Assembly (NCBI GenBank): GCA_017480035.1
Contig: JAFVBJ010000002.1
Coordinates: forward strand, 248,001-312,000
Direction: 5' to 3'
DNA: 64,000 bases
Source: Candidatus Saccharimonadota bacterium
Lineage (GTDB): Bacteria > Patescibacteriota > Saccharimonadia > Saccharimonadales > Saccharimonadaceae
This document shows, in pieces, positions 43,654-52,007 of the stretch. Under the pieces are notes generated by a model. The model saw only the letters and a program-made list of their open reading frames with translations. It made no database searches and had not been told where the DNA came from. How positions within the stretch are numbered: the stretch's first letter is position 1; every line of letters starts with the position of its first letter. A program made the position numbers and the translations under genes.

Positions 43654-43682
43654 AGTATATATGAGACAGAAAATTTCGTCAA
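43654..43682 (-). promoter_or_regulatory. Promoter of the small RNA upstream of rpoB
   Basis: TTGACG and TATACT are spaced by 17 bp. Confidence 0.7.
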
Positions 43683-43700
43683 TAAGATTTTAGAATAATT

Positions 43701-43850
43701 TTATGTATTTTTTACAACATTATGGCATTTTTTACCTGTTATTTCTGTGGATAATACTTATGTATTTTTTACAACAAGTGCCTGTGGCACTTGGTGAAGG
43801 GCAAACTCGCGAGGAAACGAGCGAGGAAACCTACAACAAGTGCCTGTGGC
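43701..43850. repeat. Two pairs of short direct repeats in a gene-free stretch
   Basis: A 19-bp unit beginning TTATGTATTTTTTACAAC occurs at 43701-43719 and 43758-43776. An 18-bp unit ACAACAAGTGCCTGTGGC occurs at 43771-43788 and 43833-43850. Together they form an overlapping ladder with periods of 57 and 62 bp. A GC-rich CGAGCGAGGAAA is in between. Nothing coding is seen. Confidence 0.8.
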
Positions 43851-43861
43851 GCTAGAAAGCA

Positions 43862-43898
43862 AAATAGCAGACGGTGGGGGGGGTGGTGTCTGCTATTT
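43862..43898. terminator. Perfect 11-bp hairpin with a G8 loop, downstream of the KH gene
   Basis: AAATAGCAGAC pairs with GTCTGCTATTT. The 15-nt loop reads GGT, eight G, then TGGT on the plus strand. On the minus strand it follows a smaller CCGGAT/ATCCGG hairpin with GTTTT after the KH gene, so it may be a tandem terminator. The G-run could form a quadruplex in single-stranded DNA or antisense RNA. Confidence 0.6.
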
Positions 43899-43949
43899 CA
43901 AAACCCGGATTGGCGTATCCGGTAGTCAATTGACTATTTAATTATATTC

Positions 43950-44369
43950 TTAAATATCCAAATCGTCAAGGTCGGCAAGATCAGCGCGGGTCTTTTCGGC
44001 CAAATCAGAGGTCGGCTCTTCAATATTTTCGTCAATATCAGGGACAGTGCGAGCTTCAGTTGGCTCAGTGTTTTCATAATCAGAGCCGTCTTTGTCGCTC
44101 GAAATCATACCAACGCGTTCGCCATCAGTGTTGACGATTTTCAAGTTGTAGCGAGCGTCGTTTTTCGTGCCGAGAGCGCGAAGAAGCGTGCGAATTGACT
44201 GTGCGGTGGCACCACGACGACCAATTACACGACCGACATCTTCTGGGTCGACAGTGAGGCTAAGAAGGACACCTTTTTCGTCGATTTGACGTTCAATGTT
44301 AACTTTGTCAGGATTGTTGACGAGGGTTTTTACGATATATTCTACGAATTGCTGGTCAATAGTTGCCAT
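43950..44369 (-). CDS. KH-domain RNA-binding protein
   Basis: A 139-residue protein. A single KH domain occupies the first 75 residues, with the GxxG loop in EDVGRVIGRRGATAQSIRTL. An acidic tail of about 60 residues follows. It resembles KhpA/YlqC, which binds RNA and affects cell-division and sRNA stability, but the acidic tail is additional. A TTG at 44384 is an alternative start; ATG at 44369 with GGAG upstream is better. It follows S16, the usual KhpA neighbour. Confidence 0.85.
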   Translation of the reverse strand: MATIDQQFVEYIVKTLVNNPDKVNIERQIDEKGVLLSLTVDPEDVGRVIGRRGATAQSIRTLLRALGTKNDARYNLKIVNTDGERVGMISSDKDGSDYENTEPTEARTVPDIDENIEEPTSDLAEKTRADLADLDDLDI

Positions 44370-44427
44370 AGGAATTTTCTCCAAGTTGTTAAATTTTTCT
44401 TATTTTTATTATAGCATAATCATTTAG

Positions 44428-44456
44428 AAAAAATCTCGCAAAATTGCGAGATTTTT
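44428..44456 (-). terminator. Terminator after rpsP
   Basis: AAAATCTCGC/GCGAGATTTT forms a 10-bp perfect stem flanked by A and T runs, directly after the S16 stop codon. Confidence 0.9.
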
Positions 44457-44458
44457 CG

Positions 44459-44824
44459 TTAGGCTTCAGCCGGAGCTTCGGCAGCTGGTTCTTCAGCTGG
44501 GGCTTCTTCTTTTGGCTGATTTTTGCGAAGCTTGTCAGCGTGTTTTGCTTTAGTTTGCTTCTTTGGAGCTGCTTTAACCCAAGCTGGAAGCTTAATCTTC
44601 TCGAGGGTTAAGATGCGAGCAACACGAGTTGATGGTTGTGCGCCATTTTTAAGATAGAACTCGATTTTTTCTTTGTCGAGGACGGTCTTTTTGGTTTGTG
44701 GATCGTAGGAACCGACCTCAGCCACAACGCGTCCTGAAAGAGGATGACGCTGCGATTCTTGGACGATTATCCTGTACACAGGAAGGTGTGTACGGCCATT
44801 ACGCTGTAAACGAATAGCGAGCAT
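44459..44824 (-). CDS. rpsP: 30S ribosomal protein S16
   Basis: A 121-residue S16. It starts MLAIRLQRNGRTHLPVYRII, has HPLSGRVVAEVGSYDPQTKK and FYLKNGAQPSTRVARIL. A C-terminal Ala/Pro/Glu-rich tail of about 25 residues is extra. The promoter (TTGAAA, 17 bp, TAAAAT) is just upstream. Confidence 0.97.
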   Translation of the reverse strand: MLAIRLQRNGRTHLPVYRIIVQESQRHPLSGRVVAEVGSYDPQTKKTVLDKEKIEFYLKNGAQPSTRVARILTLEKIKLPAWVKAAPKKQTKAKHADKLRKNQPKEEAPAEEPAAEAPAEA

Positions 44825-44891
44825 TTTTTCTCCTTAAATTATTAATACTTTGCTTATTTTATCATAGTTTTCCATTTTTTTCAAGAGAAAA

Positions 44892-44912
44892 GGCCCCGGA
44901 TTTTCCGGAGCC
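44892..44912 (-). terminator. Terminator after the hypothetical gene at 44928
   Basis: GGCTCCGG and CCGGGGCC pair with one mismatch around a short AAAAT loop, followed by TTTTCTC on the minus strand. Confidence 0.8.
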
Positions 44913-44927
44913 TCTAGTGATTTGGGC

Positions 44928-45671
44928 TTATTCATTTTTTCGACGCCTTTCGACGTTTTTCTTGCGCCATGCTTCGTACGCTTCTTCGATATAAACGAGA
45001 GAGTACGGCTCAGAGTAGCCAGTTTCCTTGATTTTCTCAAGTGCTGGCTTTACGAAGTGATCTTTGTAGTATGAACGTCGTTTTACCGCTTGTCGATTGT
45101 CGTTGATTAGTATAAACTTCAACATCCATTCGCGTCTCTCTTTGTCATTCAGATGAACTGCGACATCGGCTTTCTCCGCTTTCTCAAGAAGCACTTTGAA
45201 ACGGTACTTGTATCCGTTCCAGTCGCTATGAGCCTTGTCATAAACTTGAGCGAGATCGTCGCAGTGCATTCGACTTCTCATGACGACTTCACGTCGAACA
45301 ACACCTTCTTTTATCTCCTGAAGCTGTTTTAGTCGTTCGAGCGAGATGCCAGGTTCGTTCATCTGTTCATTGAGTTCATTGATGTCGGGATCTTTTTTGA
45401 TCTGTGAATATAAATTCCAGGTCCGTGTAAAGACTCCCGATGCATCAAGAAAAAGCTTAAAACTTTCCCAGTAAGCACGAGAGACTTCTGGGGTGCAGGC
45501 AGTGGTAGTTGACGATTCGACACCATTCTCTTCGACGATTTTCAATAAATCATCGTCTAGCTGAAATTTCAGCTGCCCCGGATAAGTTTTATCTTTTTTC
45601 CTTGATGATGGCTTTTTAGTAGCCATCTCTCTGTCCCAATCCGTATAATAATGTGCTTTTACTTTTGACAT
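44928..45671 (-). CDS. Hypothetical protein
   Basis: A 247-residue charged soluble protein with no signal peptide or membrane segment. Long helical stretches rich in Lys, Arg and Glu include GISLERLKQLQEIKEGVVRR and end in a basic WRKKNVERRRKNE. The start at 45671 has AAAGGGGTG upstream; a frame starting at 45722 would begin inside the promoter. It has its own recurrent 36-bp promoter and terminator, so it is a single-gene unit. The family is not recognised. Confidence 0.7.
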   Translation of the reverse strand: MSKVKAHYYTDWDREMATKKPSSRKKDKTYPGQLKFQLDDDLLKIVEENGVESSTTTACTPEVSRAYWESFKLFLDASGVFTRTWNLYSQIKKDPDINELNEQMNEPGISLERLKQLQEIKEGVVRREVVMRSRMHCDDLAQVYDKAHSDWNGYKYRFKVLLEKAEKADVAVHLNDKERREWMLKFILINDNRQAVKRRSYYKDHFVKPALEKIKETGYSEPYSLVYIEEAYEAWRKKNVERRRKNE

Positions 45672-45703
45672 TTTTTTCACCCCTTTCAAAAGTGCCAAAT
45701 CAC

Positions 45704-45739
45704 TACTTATATTATAGCACAAACGGAATAAAAAGTCAA
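45704..45739 (-). promoter_or_regulatory. Recurrent 36-bp promoter (copy 4)
   Basis: Identical over all 36 bp to the plus-strand promoter at 35341-35376 (TTGACT, 17 bp, TATAAT, extended -10 TGC, ATAAGTA downstream). It drives the hypothetical gene at 44928-45671. Confidence 0.9.
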
Positions 45740-45742
45740 GTA

Positions 45743-46594
45743 TTACAAGCTGTTTGGAGATAATTTACCAGTGTCAACCACTTGTTTGCGGTAGTATTTG
45801 ATGGCTTCTTTGGCGGCAGTAGCTTGGGCCTCTTGCTTGGATTGCCCGGTGCCACGACCTCTGATAATGCCAGAGACTTCGACGACGATTTCAAAAGTGC
45901 GTGCGTGGTCTGGGCCATCTTCCTTGACGGTGCGATACGTCGGGATAACGTTTTCAGCCTTTTGAGTTAGCTCTTGGAGATAAGATTTTGGGTCGCGCCA
46001 GGCTTCTTCTTCAACCATCTTCCCCATTTTCGAGAGAATATACTTATAGATGTGCTTTTTGGCAGTTTCGTAGCCTTGGTCCATATAAATTGCACCTGTG
46101 ACAGCTTCAAAACAGTCGGCAACAATCGAGATGTGTGCGCGTTTACCGCCGTTTTTCTCACCTTTACTGAGGCGAATCAGGTCGACATAGCCAATTTCGA
46201 CCGAAGCGTCATAAATCGACTCGGTACGAACAAGTGCGGAGCGCCACGCAGTCATAATTCCCTCTGGCTCAGAGAAGTTGCGATAGAGAAAATCAGAGGT
46301 GACGAGCTCCAAAATCGCGTCGCCCAAGAATTCGAGGCGTTCGTTATGCTCGATTTTGGTGTTGCGATGCTCGTTAACATAACTTTTATGCGTCAGAGCG
46401 GTGATAAAAAGCGTGATATCATTAAATTCGAACCCGAGGTGTTCTTTAGCGAAATTCTGATATTCCTCGAGCGTGGTGCGCGTAAATTGTTCGCCAGGGC
46501 GATTGTCATCACCTTTTAAGCTAAATAAGTTGATTTGATTTTGGATTTCTTCGATTTTGATACCAAATTCGTTTGGATTTAATCCTTCGTTCAT
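45743..46594 (-). CDS. rnc: Ribonuclease III
   Basis: A 283-residue RNase III that cleaves double-stranded RNA in rRNA and mRNA processing. The catalytic signature is NERLEFLGDAILEL, with the second acidic set in VADCFEAVTGAIYMDQG. A C-terminal double-stranded RNA-binding domain contains RGRGTGQSKQEAQATAAKEA. An N-terminal extension of about 40 residues is longer than in E. coli RNase III. AAAGGA precedes the ATG. Confidence 0.96.
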   Translation of the reverse strand: MNEGLNPNEFGIKIEEIQNQINLFSLKGDDNRPGEQFTRTTLEEYQNFAKEHLGFEFNDITLFITALTHKSYVNEHRNTKIEHNERLEFLGDAILELVTSDFLYRNFSEPEGIMTAWRSALVRTESIYDASVEIGYVDLIRLSKGEKNGGKRAHISIVADCFEAVTGAIYMDQGYETAKKHIYKYILSKMGKMVEEEAWRDPKSYLQELTQKAENVIPTYRTVKEDGPDHARTFEIVVEVSGIIRGRGTGQSKQEAQATAAKEAIKYYRKQVVDTGKLSPNSL

Positions 46595-46665
46595 TTTTTT
46601 CCTTTCCGGAATTCATTCCGGCGCCGAACCTGCCCTAGTTAGACGCCTTTTGATTTCCCGAATTA

Positions 46666-47247
46666 TTAATTAAATTCGCCTGCGCGGATTTTCTTCTTTG
46701 CAATTAACATCAATTTCTCGATGTCTTCATATTCAATCGCTTCGAGAGCGTCATTGAATTTGAACCATCTGATTCCGTTCATCCATTTTTCTTTCGTCGG
46801 GGTCTCACTTTTATCGACGGCGCGTACGAGATAAACTTGAGTCGTCATCAAGACAAGTTTATCGAGGCGGCGATATTTAAAGTGAATTTTGCCAAGCCAA
46901 GTCAGAACTTGAATGTGCAAAAGACCAGCTTCTTCGCCAATTTCACGAATCGCGGTCTGTTTCGCGGTTTCGCCCTGCTCGATATGTCCTTTTGGGATAG
47001 TCCAACGATTCTTTGAATCCTGAATCAAGAGAACTTCGATATCTTTACTGTCCGGCGTGAGGCGAAAAACGATTCCGCCAGAGGTCGGCTCACGGACGAT
47101 TTCTTGAATGGCAGGTTTTTTGCGAAAGTTTTTAGGATGCTTAGAATTAGATGTTTCGTCGTATTTATCTGGTAACGCTTCAGGAATCTTACGCGTCAAC
47201 CTTTTTGGCGTCGGTTTTTTCCGACTTCTTGGAGTTTGACTCTGCAT
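46666..47247 (-). CDS. Nudix hydrolase
   Basis: A 193-residue protein. A basic, disordered N-terminal 55 residues precede a Nudix domain with the box [20 protein letters not shown] and AG after it, matching GX5EX7REUXEEXGU. Substrate is not predictable; the family hydrolyses nucleoside-diphosphate-linked compounds. The ATG at 47247 has AAGGA upstream; another ATG at 47265 is possible. It overlaps the nusB end by about 59 nt in either case. Confidence 0.88.
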   Translation of the reverse strand: MQSQTPRSRKKPTPKRLTRKIPEALPDKYDETSNSKHPKNFRKKPAIQEIVREPTSGGIVFRLTPDSKDIEVLLIQDSKNRWTIPKGHIEQGETAKQTAIREIGEEAGLLHIQVLTWLGKIHFKYRRLDKLVLMTTQVYLVRAVDKSETPTKEKWMNGIRWFKFNDALEAIEYEDIEKLMLIAKKKIRAGEFN

Positions 47248-47692
47248 CTTTCTTTTCCTTGTCATCTCCTAGACCAAGCTCTTTGAAGGCTGTGCCAAGC
47301 ACGCCGTTGATGAATTTCGAGGAATTATCCGAGCCAAAAGCTTTTGCAAGCTCAACAGCTTCGTTGATTGCAACTTTCGGTGGAACATTCCTAGACTCGA
47401 GTTCAAAAAGACCAATGCGAAGGACATTTCTATCGATCGCAGCAATAGTGTCGATTGGCCATTCTGGAGCGAGCGGACGAAGCTCTTCGTCGAGCTTTTT
47501 CATGTTGTCAACTACGCCTTTTGAAAGACCATAAACGAACTCGGTATCTCCGAGAGCTTTGGAATAGGGTTCAATATTTTTTGCGACAATCGTGTCAATA
47601 TCGGCTGTGGCGTCGCCCGCCTTGAGACGAAACTCGTATTCATACAAGCTTTGTAACGATATTATTCTGCCGAGGTGCCGATTACTTGCCAT
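47189..47692 (-). CDS. nusB: Transcription antitermination factor NusB
   Basis: A 167-residue NusB. It has [20 protein letters not shown], the [15 protein letters not shown] helix and [20 protein letters not shown]. It binds boxA RNA with S10 in rRNA antitermination. A lysine-rich C-terminal tail of about 25 residues is extra. It overlaps the L32 gene by one base. Confidence 0.94.
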   Translation of the reverse strand: MASNRHLGRIISLQSLYEYEFRLKAGDATADIDTIVAKNIEPYSKALGDTEFVYGLSKGVVDNMKKLDEELRPLAPEWPIDTIAAIDRNVLRIGLFELESRNVPPKVAINEAVELAKAFGSDNSSKFINGVLGTAFKELGLGDDKEKKDAESNSKKSEKTDAKKVDA

Positions 47693-47928
47693 TATTTACC
47701 GCTTTTCTTACAATTTTTGCATTTACAATCTTTGCAGTCACATTTTTTGCAATCGCAACCGCAAGCTTTGCATTTATTCGTCTTGACTTTGACGTTTGGG
47801 GTTTTCTTCGCAGTCTCAAAAGCTTTGACTGGAGATTTCTTGTTTACCATACGAGCGAGCTTCAAACGAAGATGTGAACGGCGAAGGCCGGTCTTACGTG
47901 GGCTGCTCTGTTTTTTAGGTTCAGGCAT
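47692..47928 (-). CDS. rpmF: L32-like ribosomal protein with a nine-cysteine metallothionein-like tail
   Basis: A 78-residue protein. The N-terminal [20 protein letters not shown] and following [12 protein letters not shown] match the L32 start (basic, PKKxxS...RRxH). After a Lys/Val linker the last 28 residues hold nine cysteines in CxxC, CxC and CxxC steps ([15 protein letters not shown] and DCKCKNCKK). Bacterial L32 normally has two CxxC pairs or none, so this density recalls metallothioneins. L32 next to NusB/RNase III genes is common. The identity is good for the first half; the tail function is inferred. Confidence 0.8.
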   Translation of the reverse strand: MPEPKKQSSPRKTGLRRSHLRLKLARMVNKKSPVKAFETAKKTPNVKVKTNKCKACGCDCKKCDCKDCKCKNCKKSGK

Positions 47929-48013
47929 TAATGCTCCTTTTTTAATACATAATTTAAGCTATAATACCACCAAATCTTGTATTTTTCAAGGGGGTTCGCG
48001 CTTTTTCGAGGAT

Positions 48014-48949
48014 TTATCGCATAATAATATCTGGTTGAGCGAGAAAAGCGTTTGAATTGTCTACATCAGAATCGACATCATCGCGTGGACGGTGTTCGTC
48101 GTCGGTGTTTTCCATCTTGAATCGCAAATAATCCATGATACTATCGAAGTATTCTTCGCTACCACGGGTTAGGTTAGTCGCAAGAATGATAGTCGGGTCA
48201 AAAAGTTTGCGGCCAATATGTGTTTTGCTTTCATCAAATGTCGCGGCGATATTGAATAGTGAATTCGAAAGTACGCCTTCGTGGTTTGACTGCGTGCGGG
48301 TTAGACGACTGCGAGTTTCTTTTGTCGGCTCATTCACATATCCGATAATGGCACGAGCAAAATTCGTGCGATACTCTACAATGCTGTCGGATAAATGACG
48401 CAAAGAATCGGCAATATGAAGGTCATTCTGCGAACCGTCGATACGAAAAAGTTTTGCAATTTCGTCGGTATTTTCGCCTAGGATATTCCCTTCACGCATT
48501 GAAGCACGAATAAAATTATCTTCGGCTTCATCAAGCTTCTTGCGACCATATTCGTCGACATCCGGAACGATTTCACTGGAGTTTTTATATGGTGACGGAA
48601 ATTTTGAATCGATATACTCAAAAAGCATTTCTAATGTTTCCTGGCCGGAGCCCTTTGCGCTACCAGTCATCGAATCAAAAGCTTGGTCGAAACGATTCGC
48701 GAAGGGATGCTCGGCTGCATGGAAGATTCTACCGCATTCTTCGGCAGCTTCAAATAGATTCCTCGCGCGGCCGTCTACGATTGACTCGAGTTCACTTTTT
48801 AAAGAACGCTCACGAGCTTCGTATTGCTTCTCTTCCTCGGATTTTTCATCACCATATTCAAAAGAATTCTCAGCATCAGACATATCCCACGAATTCGCCG
48901 CATCGTTTGGCGAATCATCAGACGTAAACATTTCCGCATTACTAACCAT
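48014..48949 (-). CDS. Hypothetical protein, predicted leaderless
   Basis: A 311-residue acidic, soluble, mainly helical protein from the ATG at 48949. That codon is 7 nt after TGCTATAAT, and no Shine-Dalgarno sequence exists. Segments include RARNLFEAAEECGRIFHAAE and LHIADSLRHLSDSIVEYRTN. No membrane segment or known motif was seen. It follows leuS by 19 nt but has its own promoter in the leuS 3' end. Confidence 0.7.
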   Translation of the reverse strand: MVSNAEMFTSDDSPNDAANSWDMSDAENSFEYGDEKSEEEKQYEARERSLKSELESIVDGRARNLFEAAEECGRIFHAAEHPFANRFDQAFDSMTGSAKGSGQETLEMLFEYIDSKFPSPYKNSSEIVPDVDEYGRKKLDEAEDNFIRASMREGNILGENTDEIAKLFRIDGSQNDLHIADSLRHLSDSIVEYRTNFARAIIGYVNEPTKETRSRLTRTQSNHEGVLSNSLFNIAATFDESKTHIGRKLFDPTIILATNLTRGSEEYFDSIMDYLRFKMENTDDEHRPRDDVDSDVDNSNAFLAQPDIIMR

Positions 48950-48968
48950 TAGCAATATTATAGCATAT

Positions 48969-51416
48969 TTATGCAACAATGTTGATGAGTTTAGCGTGTG
49001 GAGGAATAATTACTTTCTTTGGCTCGCCAGAAACGTATTTTTTGACGTTTTCTTCGGAGAGAGCAAGGCTCGTGAGTTTTTCGGTGTCAGTTAAATCATC
49101 GACGGCGACTTCGAGTTTAGCGCGAAGCTTGCCGTTCACTTGGACAACGACTTCGACAGTATCGGCGACAAGCGCTTTTTCATCCCACGTCGGCCATTCA
49201 TCATCAGATTTCAGCTCTTCGAGCATTTCTGAAGCGAGATGCGGAGCAAATGGCTTCAAAAGTTTTGCGAGAACGACCAAATCTGCGCTGTTTGCGCCAT
49301 TTTTATAAAGTTCGTTGACAAATTCCATCAAAGCTGCGACAGCGGTATTGAATCCGGCACGATGCATATCTTCGGTGACTTTTTTCGTAGTTTTGTTACG
49401 AATTACAATATTTACTTTCTCATCAACAGTCTTTTCTGGGTTGAAAACGAGGTTATAGCAGCGATTTAAGAAACGATAGACGCCACCAATAGCTTTTGTC
49501 GACCACGCTGCGTCTTCATTGTATGGGCCAATGAAGAGTTCGTAAGTGCGGAGAGTGTCGGCGCCATAGCCAGAATTAATCACATCGAGCGGGTCGATAA
49601 CGTTGCCTTTTGATTTACTCATCTTTTTGCCATCTGGGGCGTTGATGTAGCCGTTATAGAGAAGGCGTTTGATTGGTTCGCGGAACGGGAGATAACCAAG
49701 ATCAGCAAAGAATTTACACCAGAAACGGACATAAAGGAGATGTGCCACAGCGTGGTCGCCACCACAATAAATGTCGGTCGGAGCCCAATATTCAATTTCA
49801 TCTTTGTCCCAAGCTGCGTCGTCGCAATCTGGAGAGACGTAGCGCCAGAGGTACCAGCTTGAACAAGCATAGCCATCAAGCGTGTCGGTTTCGCGCATCA
49901 TTTCTTCGCCGTCGATTGTCACTTTGAGCCAATCTTTCGCTTTTGCGAGAGCGGAACGGCCAGTTGAATCTGGAGCGTAGTCATCGACGTGTGGATGAAT
50001 GACTGGAAGTTGATCTTCTGGGATGGCATGCGGATTACCGTCTTTATCGTAAGCGATTGGAATTGGACAACCCCAATAGCGCTGACGAGAAATCAGCCAG
50101 TCGCGCATTTTATAAGTGACACGAGATTTGCCAATGCCTTGGCTTTCGAGCCACTCGATGATGCCGTCACGAGCATCGGAACTATCAACGCCGTTGAAAC
50201 GGTCAGAATTAATCAATTTCCCTTCACCATGATAACAAATCTTTTTACCGTCAATATTTTCGCCAGAACTCATCGAAACAGCGTCGGCATCGTCGTTTGT
50301 TTCTGGTGTTTCAATCACTTCAATCACAGGAAGGTCGAATTTGTTAGCAAATTCAAGATCGCGTTCGTCGTGGGCCGGAACAGCCATAATTGCGCCTTCA
50401 CCATAACCCATCAAAACATAATCGGAAACCCAAATCGGGATTTCCTTGCCGGTTGCCGGGTTGATAGCGTACGCACCGGTGAAAACACCGGTTTTTTCTT
50501 TATTTTCTTGGCGCTCAATTTCAGACTTTTTGATTGCATTTTTGCAATATTCGAGAACTTTCTCTTTAGCATTTTCAGTCATGACTCTCGCGACCATCGG
50601 GTGTTCAGGGGCGAGTACGAGAAAAGTTGCGCCAAAAAGTGTGTCTGGGCGAGTCGTGAAAACTTTAATCGTGGAAGTTTCATTGCCAGATACGGCAAAA
50701 TCAATTTCTGCACCTTCAGAGCGGCCAATCCAGTTTTTCTGGGCAGTTTTAATTTTTTCTGGCCAATCGAGGCTGTCTATCTCATCAAGAAGTTCGTCAG
50801 CATATTCAGTGATTTTGAAAAACCACTGTTTCATTTTCTTCTTCTCGACTTCGGTCCCACAGCGCCAACAATGGCCGTTTTCGACCTGTTCGTTCGCGAG
50901 GACGGTCTGGTCGACCGGACACCACCACTGATAGCTCTCTTTTTGGTAAGCGAGGCCTTTTTCAAAGAGTTTCAAGAAACACCACTGTGTCCATTTATAA
51001 TATTTTGGGTCAGAGGTATTAATTTCGCGAGACCAATCGATTGCGAAGCCGAGGCGTTTGGCTTGTTTTCTAAAGTTATCGATATTTTGCTTCGTCGCAA
51101 CTTCTGGGGAAATACCAGTTTTAATCGCATAATTTTCGGCCGGAAGACCAAAAGTATCATAACCGAATGGGCGGAGAACATTAAGGCGCTGTTGAGTGTA
51201 GAAACGAGTTAAAGCATCGACAATGCTGAAATTCCGGACGTGTCCGACGTGAAGTCCAGCACCAGAAGGGTATGGAAACATCTCGGCGAGATACATTTTT
51301 TGGATATTTTCGCCGCCAGATTTTGTTTCTTTAGAAGTTTTTGCTTTAAACTCTTCGTTTTCTTCCCATTTTTTTTGCCATTTTTCTTCGATTTTGATTG
51401 GATCATACTTTTTCAT
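48969..51416 (-). CDS. leuS: Leucyl-tRNA synthetase
   Basis: An 815-residue class I synthetase that charges tRNA-Leu. HIGH is HVGH in SGAGLHVGHVRNFSIVDALT, KMSKS is in DGKKMSKSKGNVIDP, and the zinc-ribbon-like WWCPVDQTVLANEQVENGHC plus WRCG is present. The CP1 editing domain and an anticodon-binding C-terminal part follow the normal plan. The start abuts the stop of the TrmH-like gene. Confidence 0.98.
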   Translation of the reverse strand: MKKYDPIKIEEKWQKKWEENEEFKAKTSKETKSGGENIQKMYLAEMFPYPSGAGLHVGHVRNFSIVDALTRFYTQQRLNVLRPFGYDTFGLPAENYAIKTGISPEVATKQNIDNFRKQAKRLGFAIDWSREINTSDPKYYKWTQWCFLKLFEKGLAYQKESYQWWCPVDQTVLANEQVENGHCWRCGTEVEKKKMKQWFFKITEYADELLDEIDSLDWPEKIKTAQKNWIGRSEGAEIDFAVSGNETSTIKVFTTRPDTLFGATFLVLAPEHPMVARVMTENAKEKVLEYCKNAIKKSEIERQENKEKTGVFTGAYAINPATGKEIPIWVSDYVLMGYGEGAIMAVPAHDERDLEFANKFDLPVIEVIETPETNDDADAVSMSSGENIDGKKICYHGEGKLINSDRFNGVDSSDARDGIIEWLESQGIGKSRVTYKMRDWLISRQRYWGCPIPIAYDKDGNPHAIPEDQLPVIHPHVDDYAPDSTGRSALAKAKDWLKVTIDGEEMMRETDTLDGYACSSWYLWRYVSPDCDDAAWDKDEIEYWAPTDIYCGGDHAVAHLLYVRFWCKFFADLGYLPFREPIKRLLYNGYINAPDGKKMSKSKGNVIDPLDVINSGYGADTLRTYELFIGPYNEDAAWSTKAIGGVYRFLNRCYNLVFNPEKTVDEKVNIVIRNKTTKKVTEDMHRAGFNTAVAALMEFVNELYKNGANSADLVVLAKLLKPFAPHLASEMLEELKSDDEWPTWDEKALVADTVEVVVQVNGKLRAKLEVAVDDLTDTEKLTSLALSEENVKKYVSGEPKKVIIPPHAKLINIVA

Positions 51417-51947
51417 TTAATTTTCCTCGCATAATAATTTATATAGTGCAATTCCGGTTGCGACCGAGACGTTGAAGCTTTCCTTGCGTCCTTTCATCGG
51501 GATTTCTAGGAAAACGTCGACAAGGTCGTGGAGATCTTCTGGGATGCCGGACACTTCCTCTCCGAGCAGTAGGACGGTCTTATTTCCGAAAGTAGCGGCG
51601 CGTCCTAGAGCGGATTGTAGCTCCGGCGAATTAAGTTTCTTTAGTCGCCGGTCGCTGAGGTTGTTTTCAAGGCCGATGATGCGATATTTATCTTTCTTTA
51701 GCTCCTCGATAGCTGACCTGACAGAGCTAGTATATTCAGTTTTAACCATTTCTTCGGCACCGAGTGCGGTTTTATGGATCGATTCTTTGATTTTTTCTTT
51801 GATATGAGGAAGATAAGTTGGGTTATCAGCACAAGGTGTATAGCCCGAGAAGATTACTTTTTGCACGCCAAAACCTTCGGCGGTGCGTAAAATCGAGCCG
51901 ACGTTATAGAGAGAACGAATATTATGAACCACAACAATTGTCTTCAT
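51417..51947 (-). CDS. SpoU/TrmH-family RNA 2'-O-methyltransferase
   Basis: A 176-residue SPOUT methyltransferase. It shows NIRSLYNVGSILRTAEGFG, TVLLLGEEVSGIPEDL and the knot segment IPMKGRKESFNVSVATGIAL. The family methylates ribose in tRNA or rRNA; the exact target is not clear. It forms an operon with leuS. ATG is 8 nt after TGATATAAT, so a leaderless mRNA is likely. Confidence 0.92.
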   Translation of the reverse strand: MKTIVVVHNIRSLYNVGSILRTAEGFGVQKVIFSGYTPCADNPTYLPHIKEKIKESIHKTALGAEEMVKTEYTSSVRSAIEELKKDKYRIIGLENNLSDRRLKKLNSPELQSALGRAATFGNKTVLLLGEEVSGIPEDLHDLVDVFLEIPMKGRKESFNVSVATGIALYKLLCEEN

Positions 51948-52007
51948 TATCTGTTATTATATCATATTTTTTCTGATTTTTTTCATCTGATGTGATACAA
52001 TATGCTT

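Noticed and set aside
43701-43850. A CRISPR array
   Set aside because: There are two different short repeats with only two copies each and no cas genes.
44834-45040. A 68-residue minus-strand frame over the end of the gene at 44928 and its terminator
   Set aside because: It overlaps a better gene out of frame and runs through a terminator hairpin.
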